Assembly: GCA_011009095.1 (NCBI GenBank)
Contig: VTPC01008022.1
Location: 366,434-430,433, forward strand
Direction of reading: 5' to 3'
From: Ignelater luminosus
Taxonomy: Eukaryota; Arthropoda; Insecta; Coleoptera; Elateridae
Length of the DNA stretch: 64,000 bases
Under the pieces are notes generated by a model. The model had not been told where the DNA came from. It saw only the letters and a list, made by a program, of their open reading frames with translations, and searched no databases. The translations under genes and the position numbers were made by a program. This document shows, piece after piece, positions 23,640-34,498 of the stretch (position 1 is the stretch's first letter; each line of letters begins with the position of its first letter).

Positions 23640-23800
23640 ATCCTGTCAAACTCTACACTTTTATTATCAATCTGTTTAATTGCAAAGAAAACGATTAGCA
23701 TGAATTATATTCAATTGTATATCATCCTTGACAAAATTAGGAAAACTAATTTCTAAATCAATCATTATAATTCCGAAATCTGAAGAACAACTGGCTTGCA
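23640..23800. repeat. Dispersed repeat, two copies
   Basis: It matches 26595-26740. The shared core is gaattatattcaatt, followed by tatatcatcct and later gtcattataattcc or atcattataattcc. It is a probable remnant of one interspersed family; termini are not defined. Confidence 0.5.
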
Positions 23801-25639
23801 GTTTCTTTTAAATGCCAAAGTTAAACACTGTGAGATATACTTTGGTAGGTAGGTACTCTGATTAACTCGGAAGAGTTACATAAGTGAAAGACCTTTTAAT
23901 TTTTAAAATGATCATTTTAGATCCATATAATTAAGAACTGTGATTTTACTTTTTAATTATTAATTATTAGTGGGAATATACTTCTTTTCTTGTAATATAA
24001 TACATCAGGTTGTTCCTTGTTGTCTCAGTAATATCATATAATACTTGCATTTTTCTAAAGCAGTACTGGAAAGATAATATTTGCAAAAACTTATTTAATG
24101 TGTTTTCTCTATATTCTGTAGTCTCATCGGTACTTATGTAAATGCAAAATGCTGATGGTAGTTAGTAGAACTTGTTTTGGTAATAGAAACTGTTTAAAAA
24201 TTCTTTACCTTTGTGGTGTTTAAGAATGAAAAAAGATTTTGTACAATTGACAATTGAATTTAAGTGTTGGAGGGGACTGTTAAAAGAGAATCCTCTATTC
24301 TTCTTTTATTTCATTTTATTTATTTAGATGTAAACGTTTATTATTTATTTTATTTGAACCTTAAAAGTTATTTTTGATTAAATCAAAATGTGTTAACACG
24401 AGGATAAAAATAATTACAGACCGATATTAGAAAGATTAAACTCCCATTATATTTAGAACACGATTATTATTTAACCAAACAATGGTGACTGATCAAACGA
24501 TTTGGAATTAATCTTGTACACAACATCTCTATTATTCAACTCTATACAGAATACGTATGTATAGTAAATTAGAGTTGGGGTTGTTCGAAAGTCAATTGGA
24601 TCCTATTTAGCTAATACCATTTCGACAGCGCTCTTGCCCCCTTGTGTCTATTCATATCCCTTTTAAATAAAATAAAAAACAGAAAAGAAGAAAACGTAAC
24701 AGCGCGCACGGACATATAGTACACGAGCTTTTGAAATAGGGACAAAAAGAAATCATTTCGTTAAAATTCAAGTGGAGAGACGATAGATACGTTATGATAA
24801 CATTTCATATTTTTCGAGTTCTCTTTTTTTCTCATGTGTAACAAAACACGTCTTTATTATAATAATAAAACAGACTTTTTCTTAAACAATAGCCAGAAAC
24901 TTCATCACATTTGCGAATGCACGCCCGATGCGAACACATAATAGCCGAGTAAAGATATTCGTCACCTCTGAGCCTTGTTTTGTCAACCGGAATATTCTAC
25001 CGGATTTGATCCGGGTGTTCTTCATTATGCATGTGTCTTAACAATGAGTTACGGAAATCATTTACACCTAGTATATAAGAATATTTTGTTTAACTCTTTA
25101 AATATTTCTTTTTTAATTAACTAAACTTTTCTGGGCTTTATGTAAGACTTTAACGTTTACTTTATTAAATTGTGACTTTTTTTTAAACAAAAATGTTAAT
25201 AACATGAACTAAATATCACTAAAGTGAATCTGCAATTTTATTAATTACTTTAATGAAAAAATATCTCGGATAACTTTTTTTAAATTGTCGCCATAAATTG
25301 CGTGATATATGAAATTCATAATTGCAAACTAATAATCAGTTGATTATGTGGTGTCTACAAGTGGTTAGAGTAGATTTCCAGTGTATTTTTCCCAGAATCT
25401 CCAGCATTCTCCCCATAACAGTCAGATACTTAATAATATTATGTGTAACGTTTTCTTTTTCTTCATGACACAGTTGTCGATAGTTAGCAAGGAAAATCCT
25501 TAAAATTGGGCCTTATATGCCCTTCCAACGATCGTTTTTCAACTCTCCCCATTTGACGATATTAAGTAATTTCCGTAATCAATAAGTTAAGTTTGGATTT
25601 TTAAGTCCCGCCAAAATGTAATTAAACCAGGTTAGTACG

Positions 25640-26110
25640 CAATCTTTATTAAGATCTCGCACCTGTAAACATTCCACTTCTGTTAAGTAGATTTTCTTAA
25701 ATCATTAGACTTAAAATTTAGTCTGCACACTCATTTAATTAAATTTAAGATTGTTATGTTTTAGGCTTTTTCTAGTTAAATTACCTTTCTTAAAGAAGCT
25801 AAAATATTCCAGAATTTTGGCGATCTTTTTCGTTGAATTCATCTTGAAAGATACTACATACATTTCAATAAGATTTTCACATATTTCTTGTTATCCCGTA
25901 TACAAATCTTACTGTCATTGAATAATTATCTAGAAATCCTAATTTGAACTAAAAAAGTACACAAAGAGTCGAAGATCTTTAATTATATTTTTAAATCCAC
26001 TTTGAGCCTAAGTCGATCCTTCACGTTTGAATTTCCGCGCAGAATCATCGTGCATTTTCTGTTATCGTCTTGCGTTTGATACAGTTTGACAAAATTTGAT
26101 ATTTCTTTCA
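25640..26110. repeat. Dispersed AT-rich repeat of about 400 bp
   Basis: It matches 53440-53825 over most of its length, with shared blocks ttctgttaagtag or ttctgttaagtaa, tctttaattatatttt, ctaagtcgatcct and ttgcgtttgata. A shorter end piece recurs near 60310-60370. It could be a decayed non-autonomous element. The second copy lies just before homeobox exon 3. Confidence 0.6.
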
Positions 26111-26814
26111 ATCAGAAAATCTCCGAACAAGTGATTGCGGTTTATTCATAAATTGTTTTGTCTAAGTTATTGATGGATTCTCTTAGATTTAAAGCAAGAC
26201 ATTTCCTCTTTAAATTGTCTTGTGGCAGAATTTTACATGGCGCGCATTAAGAAGTTCTGCCACAGACGCTAAATCCTCTAACGTTGGCTTTGCACTCCAT
26301 CTATCGCCTCTAAACAGATTCGTTCTTTTTAAGGTTTCGGAAATTAACAATAAATGAAGTTTGTTCTACAGTCTGTTCTAAGTTTAATGGTTTATTACAC
26401 GAGCTCTAAACATGACTCATTAAATGTTGATCCAGTTAATATATATAAGATGAAATTGATAATTGCTTTACTTTATTGATCAAACTTAAAAAGGGCCTTA
26501 CTCATTGTTAATTAATTAAAAGATCTCGAACATTTCTCATATGTACATAACACTATCAGAATACCACGTAAATGCAAAAATAGAATTTTAGACATTCAGC
26601 ATCAATTTGTTAATATAATTGCAAAAAAGGCAATTAACTTGAATTATATTCAATTATATATCATCCTCGGCAAAAGTGGGAAAACTAATTTATAAATTAG
26701 TCATTATAATTCCAAAATATGAAAAACAACCTATCTTAAATATCTACAAAAAATGAAATGATTGGTTCACTAGCCAATGGTCAGTTGAACATGTTTGATG
26801 TGATTATTCATTTG

Positions 26815-27640
26815 TGAACAGTTGGTCCTATCGAGTTAATGCTTTGATTGTTAACTGTGGTGAAAGAATGATTTTTAGACGATCCGTGTACCATCGATCA
26901 TCTTTTGGTTGTTTAAAAAATATTCTGTATCTCGGGAACGGCTGATCCTATCAAAACAGGATTTGTTAGATGCGGTGAGAGAATGACTTTTAAGCAATTC
27001 GGGCGCCACCGATCGCCTTTTGTTCCTTTTTGGACAGATATCTCATATTACGACTGATCGTATGAAGTTGCAACTTGGACTGCAAGGTGTACTTGGAAAA
27101 TGACTTTCCGACGCTTTGGACACCATTTGTTGTCTTTTATTTTCTTCTATTTTGAAGTTAACAAGATACAAGAAAATAAAATGATATCAATTTATAAAAA
27201 TAATCTTGAAACTATCCTAATAACCTCAAAATAAAAGAAAATAAAAATAAATATTTCACGTTCAAACTGCCGGTGCACAAATATACTCGCGCTCAAACTG
27301 CTTCTTCCAAATTACCCTGCGCGCTAACGATCACGCCCAAATGTCCTGGATCCCTCAGCAATGGCTGGTCCTAGCGGATTAGAACTTTAATTAGGTGTGG
27401 TGAAGAAATGACTTTTAAACGGTTCGGGCATCACTGATTGTCTTTTGATTTTATATCCTATATCTCAGGAACGTCGTATTAAGGTAAAACATGCACTGTT
27501 AGGTGTAGCAGGGAAATGACTTTCCGACATTTCAAACACCATTTATTGTTTTTTTGCTTTTTTGACGGATGCACCATACCTCAGAAATGACTGGTCCTAT
27601 CGAATCGAGAGACTTGGACTATTAGGTGCGATGCGGAAAC
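26815..27640. repeat. 113-bp tandem repeat, two groups of three units
   Basis: Units start around 26820, 26940 and 27052, then around 27363, 27475 and 27589 (for example ggctgatcctatc and gactggtcctatc). Each unit also carries a gaatgactttt block and a caccgattgtctttt-like block. About 200 bp at 27150-27355 interrupts the two groups. The array abuts the S1 satellite. Confidence 0.65.
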
Positions 27641-29660
27641 GAATTGCTTAGGTTAAGAGGGTTAGTAGAAAGCAAAGTTAAGTAGGTTAGTTGACAGCGA
27701 AATGCGACTATCTGCCACAAGAGGTTGTTTGTGTCAGAGCGTGGTCCGAGCCGTCATCGTATCTAACTTGGGTTAAGAAGGTTAGCGAAGAGTAAAGACT
27801 GACCAGGGGCGATCGTAATTCGAACTGCCATTGTATTTAGCTTAGGTTAAGAAGGCTAGAAAAGGCTGAAACCCGCCTAGGGAGCACCACAGGAGGCATA
27901 GCCCGAGTTTCATCGTATTTACCTGAAGCTAAGAAGGTTAACGGAGGGTAAAGGCGGACCAGGAGCCACCACAGGTGACCTGTACGACGTGGTAACCCCA
28001 GTTGTTATTGTATTTAGCTTAGGTTAAAAAGGTCAGTAGAGGGCGAAACGGAACTAGGGGATAACCAAAGGTGATTTGCTTTGAGACAAAGCGCAAGCCG
28101 TCATCGTGTTTAGCTTAGGTTAGAAAAGCTAGTGGAAGATGAAATCCGACTAGGAACCACTAAAGGTGGCTTGTGGGAGGGCGCAGTCCGAGCTGTCATC
28201 GTAGTTACCTGACGCGGAGAAGATTAACGATGGGTAAAGGCGGTATGTACGATATTATAACCCGAATTGTTATTTTGTTTAGCTTACATTGTAAAGACTA
28301 GTGGAGGGTGAAACAAAACTGAGGGACAACTAACGGTGCTTTGCTTTTTAAGCGGAGCCCAAACCGTCATCGCATTTGGCTTAGATTAAGAAGATTAGCA
28401 AAAAGTAAAGACTTGACAGGAGCGGTAGTAATTCAAGCTGTCATTGTATTGAGCTTAGGTTAAGGTTAGCGAAGGGTAAAAGTTGCCTAGAACTCACATA
28501 AGGTGGTCGTACGAGGCCGTAACCCATAGCCTGTGCGAGAGCGTAACCCAAACTGTCATCGTATTTGGATAGGTTAAAGTTAGCGAAATCGAAATCATTG
28601 TATTTAGCTTAAGTTAAGAAGGATAGTGGAGTGTGACACGCGTCTAGGGGCCACTAAAAGTGGTCCGTTCGGGGGCGAAGCTCCAGCTGTTATCGTATTT
28701 AGCGTAGCTTAAGAAGGTTAGAGGTGGGTGGAGGCAGACTAGGGCTTACCGAAGGTGGTCTGTACGAGGTCGTAACACATAACCCGTGCGAGAACGTAAC
28801 CTAAGCCGTCATCGCATTTAGCTTAGGTTAAGGGATTAACAGAGAGTAAAGACAGATCAGAGGCAGTCGCAACCCGAGCTGTCATTGTATCTAGCTCAAA
28901 TTAAGGAGGTTAGTAGAGGGCGAAACTCGGAAGATGACCTGTTCTGGGGCGGAGCCCGAGCTGTTATCATATTTAGTTTGGGTTAAGAAGGTTAGCGAAG
29001 GGTAAAGGCTGACTAGGGCGTACAGAAGGTGATCTGTACCCATAACCTGTGCGAGAACGTAACCCGAGGTAACGTCGTATTTGGCTCAAATTAAGAAGGT
29101 TAACGGACGGTAATGACCGATTAGGACCCATCGAAGGTGACCTGTAAGAGGTTGTAACTCGTAACCTGTGCGAGAACATAACCTAAGCCGTTGTATTTGG
29201 CTTAGGTTAGGAAGGTTAACGGAGGGTAAAGGCCGATCAGAGGCAGTCGTAATCCGACTGTCATTGTATCTAGCTTAGGTTAAGAAGGTTAGTTAGTGGA
29301 AGGCAAAACGCGAAAGGTGGCCGGTTTTGGGGCTAAGCCCGAGCTGTCATCATATTTGGCTTAGGTTAAGAAGGTTAGCGGAAGGGGAGAGTAAAGGCCG
29401 ATTAGCACTCATCTTATGTATTACTTATTGTATTTAACTTAGATTAATAAGGCTAGTGGAGAACGAGACACAACTAAAGACCACCAGAATTGGCCCATAC
29501 AGGAACATAATCCGAGCCGTTGTTGTGTTTGGCTTAGGGTAATAAGGTTAGTGGAGGGCGTAGCCCAAACCTTTAATGCATTCAGGCTAAGTTAAAAAAA
29601 TGGACTATGCGAGGTAGCGTAGCCCGAGCTGTAATAACATTTTACTTTTCCAAGAAGGCT
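27641..29660 (+). repeat. S1 satellite block 1 (degenerate, about 95-bp units)
   Basis: About twenty degenerate units contain a phrase like tatttagcttaggttaag, then aaggttagcggagggtaaa, a segment like ccaccaaaggtggcc, and gtaacccgagc. Measured spacings between equivalent points range from 74 to 120 bp and are mostly near 95. Open frames inside it are short and inconsistent between units, so coding is unlikely. The same family recurs at 34499-35815, 37196-37780 and, inverted, 51650-52110. Confidence 0.75.
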
Positions 29661-32220
29661 AATGAAGGGCGAAGCTTTGCTGTCAAAGGTGATTGATTTT
29701 GCCCACATTGTGTATATTCTATATGCAGTACAAGGCACTGCTTTTATTCGCTTTGCTTAAACAGATTTTTTTCTCTTTTTGTCCCATCTGAAGATACATA
29801 CCTTTTTGTACGCCACACTAAAACATTCTTTGCTTTTCCACTTTATACTTGACTAGAATACCTGGTGCTTTCTACATGTGGGACACTTATCCGAAGTATT
29901 TTTGAATGCATACGAGAGAGTCGATTCGCTCGGTTTTAGTAAAACAACATATAAGACAAAGAAGGGTGGAAAGATGCATTCAAATCAAATCGGCGATGAT
30001 TATTTTTTGTTCATTTCTAACATCTTTTTAGAAGGTTAAAATGAAGGACAAAACCCGTTAACTGTTTGGAATTTCACTGTAATCTATCTAATCTAGCTGT
30101 TAAAAGAAAACGAGGTAAATACAAGTAAATACTACCTAACGTATATTGTAACTTCTACTTGATTACTTAAAAAAATATGCAGAATGTAACGAAGGTAATC
30201 TTTAGCCACCGGAGCTAGCGTGTTAGAGGACCAAGTACGACACGTTTGCAAATAAAAGCGATCCCGATCGGTGGTCACCCTCTCTTTCAAGAGGGTTAAA
30301 AAAGAGGCTTCCTTGCTCTGCAAAATTTCTAAAATTTCTTCCATAAAGTTTTTTGTTCCGCTCATATTAACTAAAATAATCTCATTTTCCGCTTTGTGTA
30401 CAATTCTTGCTGAATTTTGGCCAAACTTCATGGTCATCTACAAAACAAAACACTCAGAATCTTTATAAATTAGGAAAATATTTCTTTTTAAATGTACTTA
30501 CCGTTAACCGCGTACAATCGAATAGTAAGCAAACACAAAAAATGTACGTATAAATGCAATATGGCGTAATATTACGTAATGTATTTACTTGGTAACCAAG
30601 GTAACAAAAACAAAATTCAACTTTTATTTGTGTTTTGTTAGATTTAAACCAATACGTAGTATACCTTCGAAAAATTCTCAAACCAATTACAATTTGGATA
30701 CGTAGATACAGGTAACATGATTTTTGACTAAAATTCAAAGAATCTTGTAATTTGTAATTTCTGCATAAAAGATGATGTTAGAAAAAATATAGTACGCAAC
30801 TTGTCAGGAAAGTGTCTTTACTGGACTCCTGACTTGTTACGTAAATAACTATTTTAGAGAACGTTACAGCCACGATAATTAGAAAATAATAAAACCATAC
30901 ATACACATCCACACAAATATTAATCCAGTAGAACCGTGCCCGTTTCATTGTAGTTTTTAATTTGCACAGAATTTTCCGGGCTGTGGGAGGATCATGTTAA
31001 GGGAACGGGAACAACGCAATGAATAAAATCATATACTCATCTGCTGCACGTTCTGGTCGAACAAAAGCACGAGTTTGAAATTAAAAATCATTCATTTCAT
31101 ACAGAAAATCAATCATTTATACGTGTATACCATACCATACATAGTGCATGAACTTTTGCATCGTTTCATATCAAAGAAAATAAATACGATTTATAAATTT
31201 CATTTCATTTAATTAATTCTATTTCATTAATTGATTAATGTTTGAAATGAAGAAATCTTTTAAGTCCTTTTAAAAAAAAAACAAAATATAGTAGAGAATA
31301 AAAAGGACATTTTTTAAAGGAATGTCAGAATCGCATTTTCTTCGTAGACGCTTTCATTGTGTGAGGAGAAAAAAAGGAATAAAAGGAGAATAGCCGTGTA
31401 TATAGCACTGTAATGAAAATTATGCATTACTTCATATTTGAAAGGGTTTGGGCGGGGAAGCGCTACAAAGTACCCGCCTCCACCCTACGCTCCCTATTTT
31501 CATTTAACATAACCATCCTCCTCTACTTCCGCGTCCCTGACCATTCTTTTGTACACAAATTATTATAATTCTTAAATTATCATCAATAAAAATTGTTTAA
31601 CATTATTAGTTACAACAAGAAAAGAATCTTTACCATTAAAACTTGCTGATTCTCGTTATATAGGAAAAAGGTATTATTCAGAAGAAAAGATAGAATAGAT
31701 TCAATGGGAAATTTAATTTGCTAGAGGGAGTTTAAATCAATGTATATAGAGAGTAGTATGCAACGGAATATTATTGTAAGGCACAACACCACCCCGACTT
31801 TATTAATTACAGAACTCGCTGATGTGACAGGGCCCATTGTGGTAGATCTGATTGTCATATCGCATCAGCGGCCTTGTTTAACATGGCACATCTGGTGCCA
31901 ACTTAAAAATAATTAAAAATATGTTTTCTTACGTGCTTGAAAATCCGATCAAATTTAAAAGAACCTGGAATTTCTAGTTTATTTGAATCGCAGTAATATA
32001 AGCGACAAATACTTTGATAATGAAAAAAAATCGAAAGTCTACTGAATTATAGATTGGTGGTATCGAATCAGAACTTTATTGTAATCTTTATTGAGAAACA
32101 AAATGTGGATTCAAATCTGAATTATAACTTTGCTAATTTCTACAAGTTTCGAGAAATAAAAGAAATTTTTTTTCTTAGGTACCCGAAAGTGTTATTGTTC
32201 GATCTTTACTAATATATATA
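29661..32220. other. AT-rich DNA with one unassigned ORF
   Basis: Apart from the ORF at 30132-30437 (-), nothing recognisable was found. A short GC-rich patch lies at 31440-31500. Confidence 0.5.
30132..30437 (-). CDS. Unassigned 101-residue ORF, possible gene or exon
   Basis: I do not recognise this protein. It opens MTMKFGQNSARIV and has a charged, leucine-rich centre (KNFMEEILEILQSKEASFL) that could form helices, with no signal peptide or membrane segment. Its composition looks more like real protein than nearby random frames. The reverse strand has a splice-acceptor-like ttttgttttgtag directly before the ATG, and an upstream donor-like gtaagtac at about 30500, so a non-coding first exon is possible. 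A donor-like gtagaag near the 3' end would allow a further exon. It may equally be a chance ORF. Confidence 0.25.
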   Translation of the reverse strand: MTMKFGQNSARIVHKAENEIILVNMSGTKNFMEEILEILQSKEASFLTLLKERVTTDRDRFYLQTCRTWSSNTLAPVAKDYLRYILHIFLSNQVEVTIYVR

Positions 32221-32970
32221 CAGGGTTAGCCAAAAGTCTGGAAACAGTCTTATTGTAGCAATACCGACAGAATTAGTGGAATAATAACCCTTGGGAAGTA
32301 TATTAGACCATCTTACCTACATTCTGACAGGAAAAAAATTAATTCAATTATCCATTTTCGCGTAATTGATATCAACTTTAATTTTTAAATGGCACCCTAG
32401 TATTTTGATCACATTTTCTAAATCTGCATAAAATTCTAGATACGACAGTAAAGAAAAAAATTAAATAAAACAACTCGCTTCGCTATAATAAATTAATAAA
32501 GTTTGCAGTTTTAGTGTATTTCAGTGTATTTAGTCCTGTTAATAGGCGGAGCAATTACGACGGCCGTTGCTAATGACCCGTATTGCCCTACCGCTTAAGT
32601 GTTGTATTCCAACTCCCCACCTATAGGATGCAGCTAGATGATGTAGGCGAAGCACAATACATAAAAAATACACTGAAATACACTAAAACTGCAAACTTTA
32701 TTAATTTATTATAGCGAAGTGAATTATTTCATTTAATTTTTTTCTTCATTGTCGTATCTAGAATTTTATGCAGATTTAGAAAATGTTATCAAAATACTAC
32801 GGTGCCATTTAAAAATTAAAAGTTGAAACTAAAACTGAATAATTGAATTAATTTTCTTTTCTGTCAGAATGTAAATAAGATAGTCTAATATACCTCCCAA
32901 GGGTTATTATTCCGCTAATTCTATCGGTATTGCTACAATAAGACTGTTTCCAGAGTTTTGGCTAACCCTG
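32221..32970. mobile_element. 750-bp foldback element
   Basis: Two arms of about 300 bp are inverted copies of each other, starting cagggttagccaaaa at the left and ending ttttggctaaccctg at the right. A GC-richer central segment of about 130 bp separates them. TA flanks both ends. There is no transposase gene, so it is non-autonomous and would depend on a TA-targeting (Tc1/mariner-type) transposase. As single-stranded DNA or RNA it would form one long hairpin. Confidence 0.85.
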
Positions 32971-33140
32971 TATATTAGGGTGACAATATTTTTCCTTTTA
33001 AAACTCACACGAAAAAATGTTAATTTAATGCATTTGAAGAGTTCTCTCTAAGTTCATCAAAATTTATTTTTAAAATTATTGAGCGACCTCTAAATATTAA
33101 TATTTTGACTTCAAATTTTAGTATGTTTCTCTACAACCTA

Positions 33141-34038
33141 CGAGGTATGTGAGAAAAGTAATGAGACTGATTTCATACTAACCAAAGTTTTTATTTTTTT
33201 CAAACAACAATGTTATCCCCTTCAAAGTAGTTCCCTTGGGCAGCTATACACCGGCGGAGTCGTTGCTCCCACTCTTGGTAGCAGCGCTGGAAGTCTTCAA
33301 CTGGTATGGCTTTTAACTGGTCAGTCACAGTCTTTTGAATGTTCTCCAGAGTTCCAAAATGACGTCCTTTTAGGACATGTTTCAATTTCGGGAAAAGGAA
33401 AAAGTCACAAGGACTCAAATCAGGTGAATAGGGGGGATGAGGAACAACAGTAATGCGTTTTGAGGTCAAAAATTCACTGATGGAAATTGCTGTGTGACAC
33501 GGAGCATTGTCATGATGTCTGTCAAAATTTGATGCACGGTGAAAGTGTTTAAATTTAACTGTTCACTCATCATCCTTATTGTTAAACGACGGTCTGATCT
33601 CACAAGAGCCCTCACACGTTCAACGTTTTCGTCAGTTTTTGTAGTTGAAGGTCTCCCTGAGCGAGGTTCATCTTCAACGTGTTCTCGGCCGTCCAAAAAT
33701 GATTTGTGCCAGCGGAAAACTTGTGCTCTTGATAAGCACTGTTCCCCATAGACCCGTTTCAACTTTTCAAAAGTCACACTCGCGGATTCACCAAGTTTAA
33801 CACAAAACTTTATTGCACAACGTTGCTCTAAATTCCGATGCTCCATTTCTGTAACACACAACAAAAACACAACTTCACTGATGGCGCTGTCAAAAATAAT
33901 GTGTTAGCTGTACGGAGTTGTAACTCGGACTGAGGAAGTGGAAGCGATAAACAAACCGGTTTAGCACAGGCCGGTAGACACAACGTTGCCAGATCTCCCG
34001 CAGTGTTGCCAGTCTCATTACTTTTCTCACACACCTCG
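33141..34038 (-). mobile_element. Internally deleted mariner (DD34D type)
   Basis: Terminal inverted repeats of 29 bp (cgaggtatgtgagaaaagta at the left, mirrored at 34010-34038) are flanked by TA at 33139-33140 and 34039-34040. The total is 898 bp against about 1.3 kb for complete mariners. The centre of the transposase is missing. Confidence 0.9.
33200..33846 (-). pseudogene. Mariner transposase with internal deletion
   Basis: The N-terminal DNA-binding part runs from the ATG at 33846 (MEHRNLEQRCAI) to HQILTD near 33516, including the FRWHKSF and EDEPRSGRPS signatures. It then jumps, out of frame, into the catalytic C-terminus: HDNAPCH, then PPYSPDLSPCDFFLFPKLK, ending at 33200. The lost part holds the first catalytic Asp and the WVPHxL region, so no active enzyme can be made. 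The termini remain, so it could be moved by a related transposase. Confidence 0.9.
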
Positions 34039-34488
34039 TACATAGAAAAGATTGAATTAGTGAGAAACTGAAGAACTAAAAAAAGAAAAATTGATTTCTT
34101 TTGTTTTTTGAAACTTTTAAAATTCTTGAGCGACCTCGCAAAAATTTTTAAACGAGTTGATACTTGGAGAGAACTCTTCAAATGCATCAAATTAATACTG
34201 AAGATAAATATGAAACTGATAAGTCGTTGAAAATTCTACAAAGCTGTGTGCACTTTCGTAGGTATGTAAAATAATTTGCAAAAAAATCAAGATCATCTAA
34301 AAAATGTACATAACAAGGTATTTTAGTGGAAGGCAATCATTTTGAGCTTTAGAGTTTAATAATTCTGACCGAAAGATCATTTTCTGGTCCCCTCTTTAGA
34401 GAGTTGCATCTTTCTAATAGGAAGCATATTAGAAAACAATCTTATTGTAACTTTTGTGTTAAATTGACGTTTAGAACACGCCCCTAAA

Positions 34489-34498
34489 NNNNNNNNNN
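34489..34498. other. Assembly gap (10 Ns)
   Basis: Ten undetermined bases sit immediately before the second S1 block. The gap length is probably arbitrary, so satellite copies may be missing. Confidence 0.99.

Larger units (their letters stand above)
22801..26814. other. AT-rich region with dispersed repeats, no gene seen
   Basis: No coding motif was found in 4 kb. Several segments recur elsewhere in the window and are listed separately: 23395-23510, 23640-23800 and 25640-26110. Parts at 23800-25300 and 26110-26590 show nothing recognisable. Confidence 0.5.
32990..34205. mobile_element. Older inverted-repeat element hosting a mariner
   Basis: Sequence at 33010-33110 (aatgcatttgaagagttctc) recurs inverted at 34110-34195 on the far side of the mariner. 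The similarity includes the gagcgacctc block on each side. The arms may extend outward past the 750-bp element to a cgaaagtg-like terminus (about 32184 on the left and 34253 on the right). If so, two younger elements inserted into an older palindromic one. Confidence 0.55.

Noticed and set aside
28973..29179. 68-codon reverse frame in S1
   Set aside because: It is open only in one pair of units and not conserved across the array.
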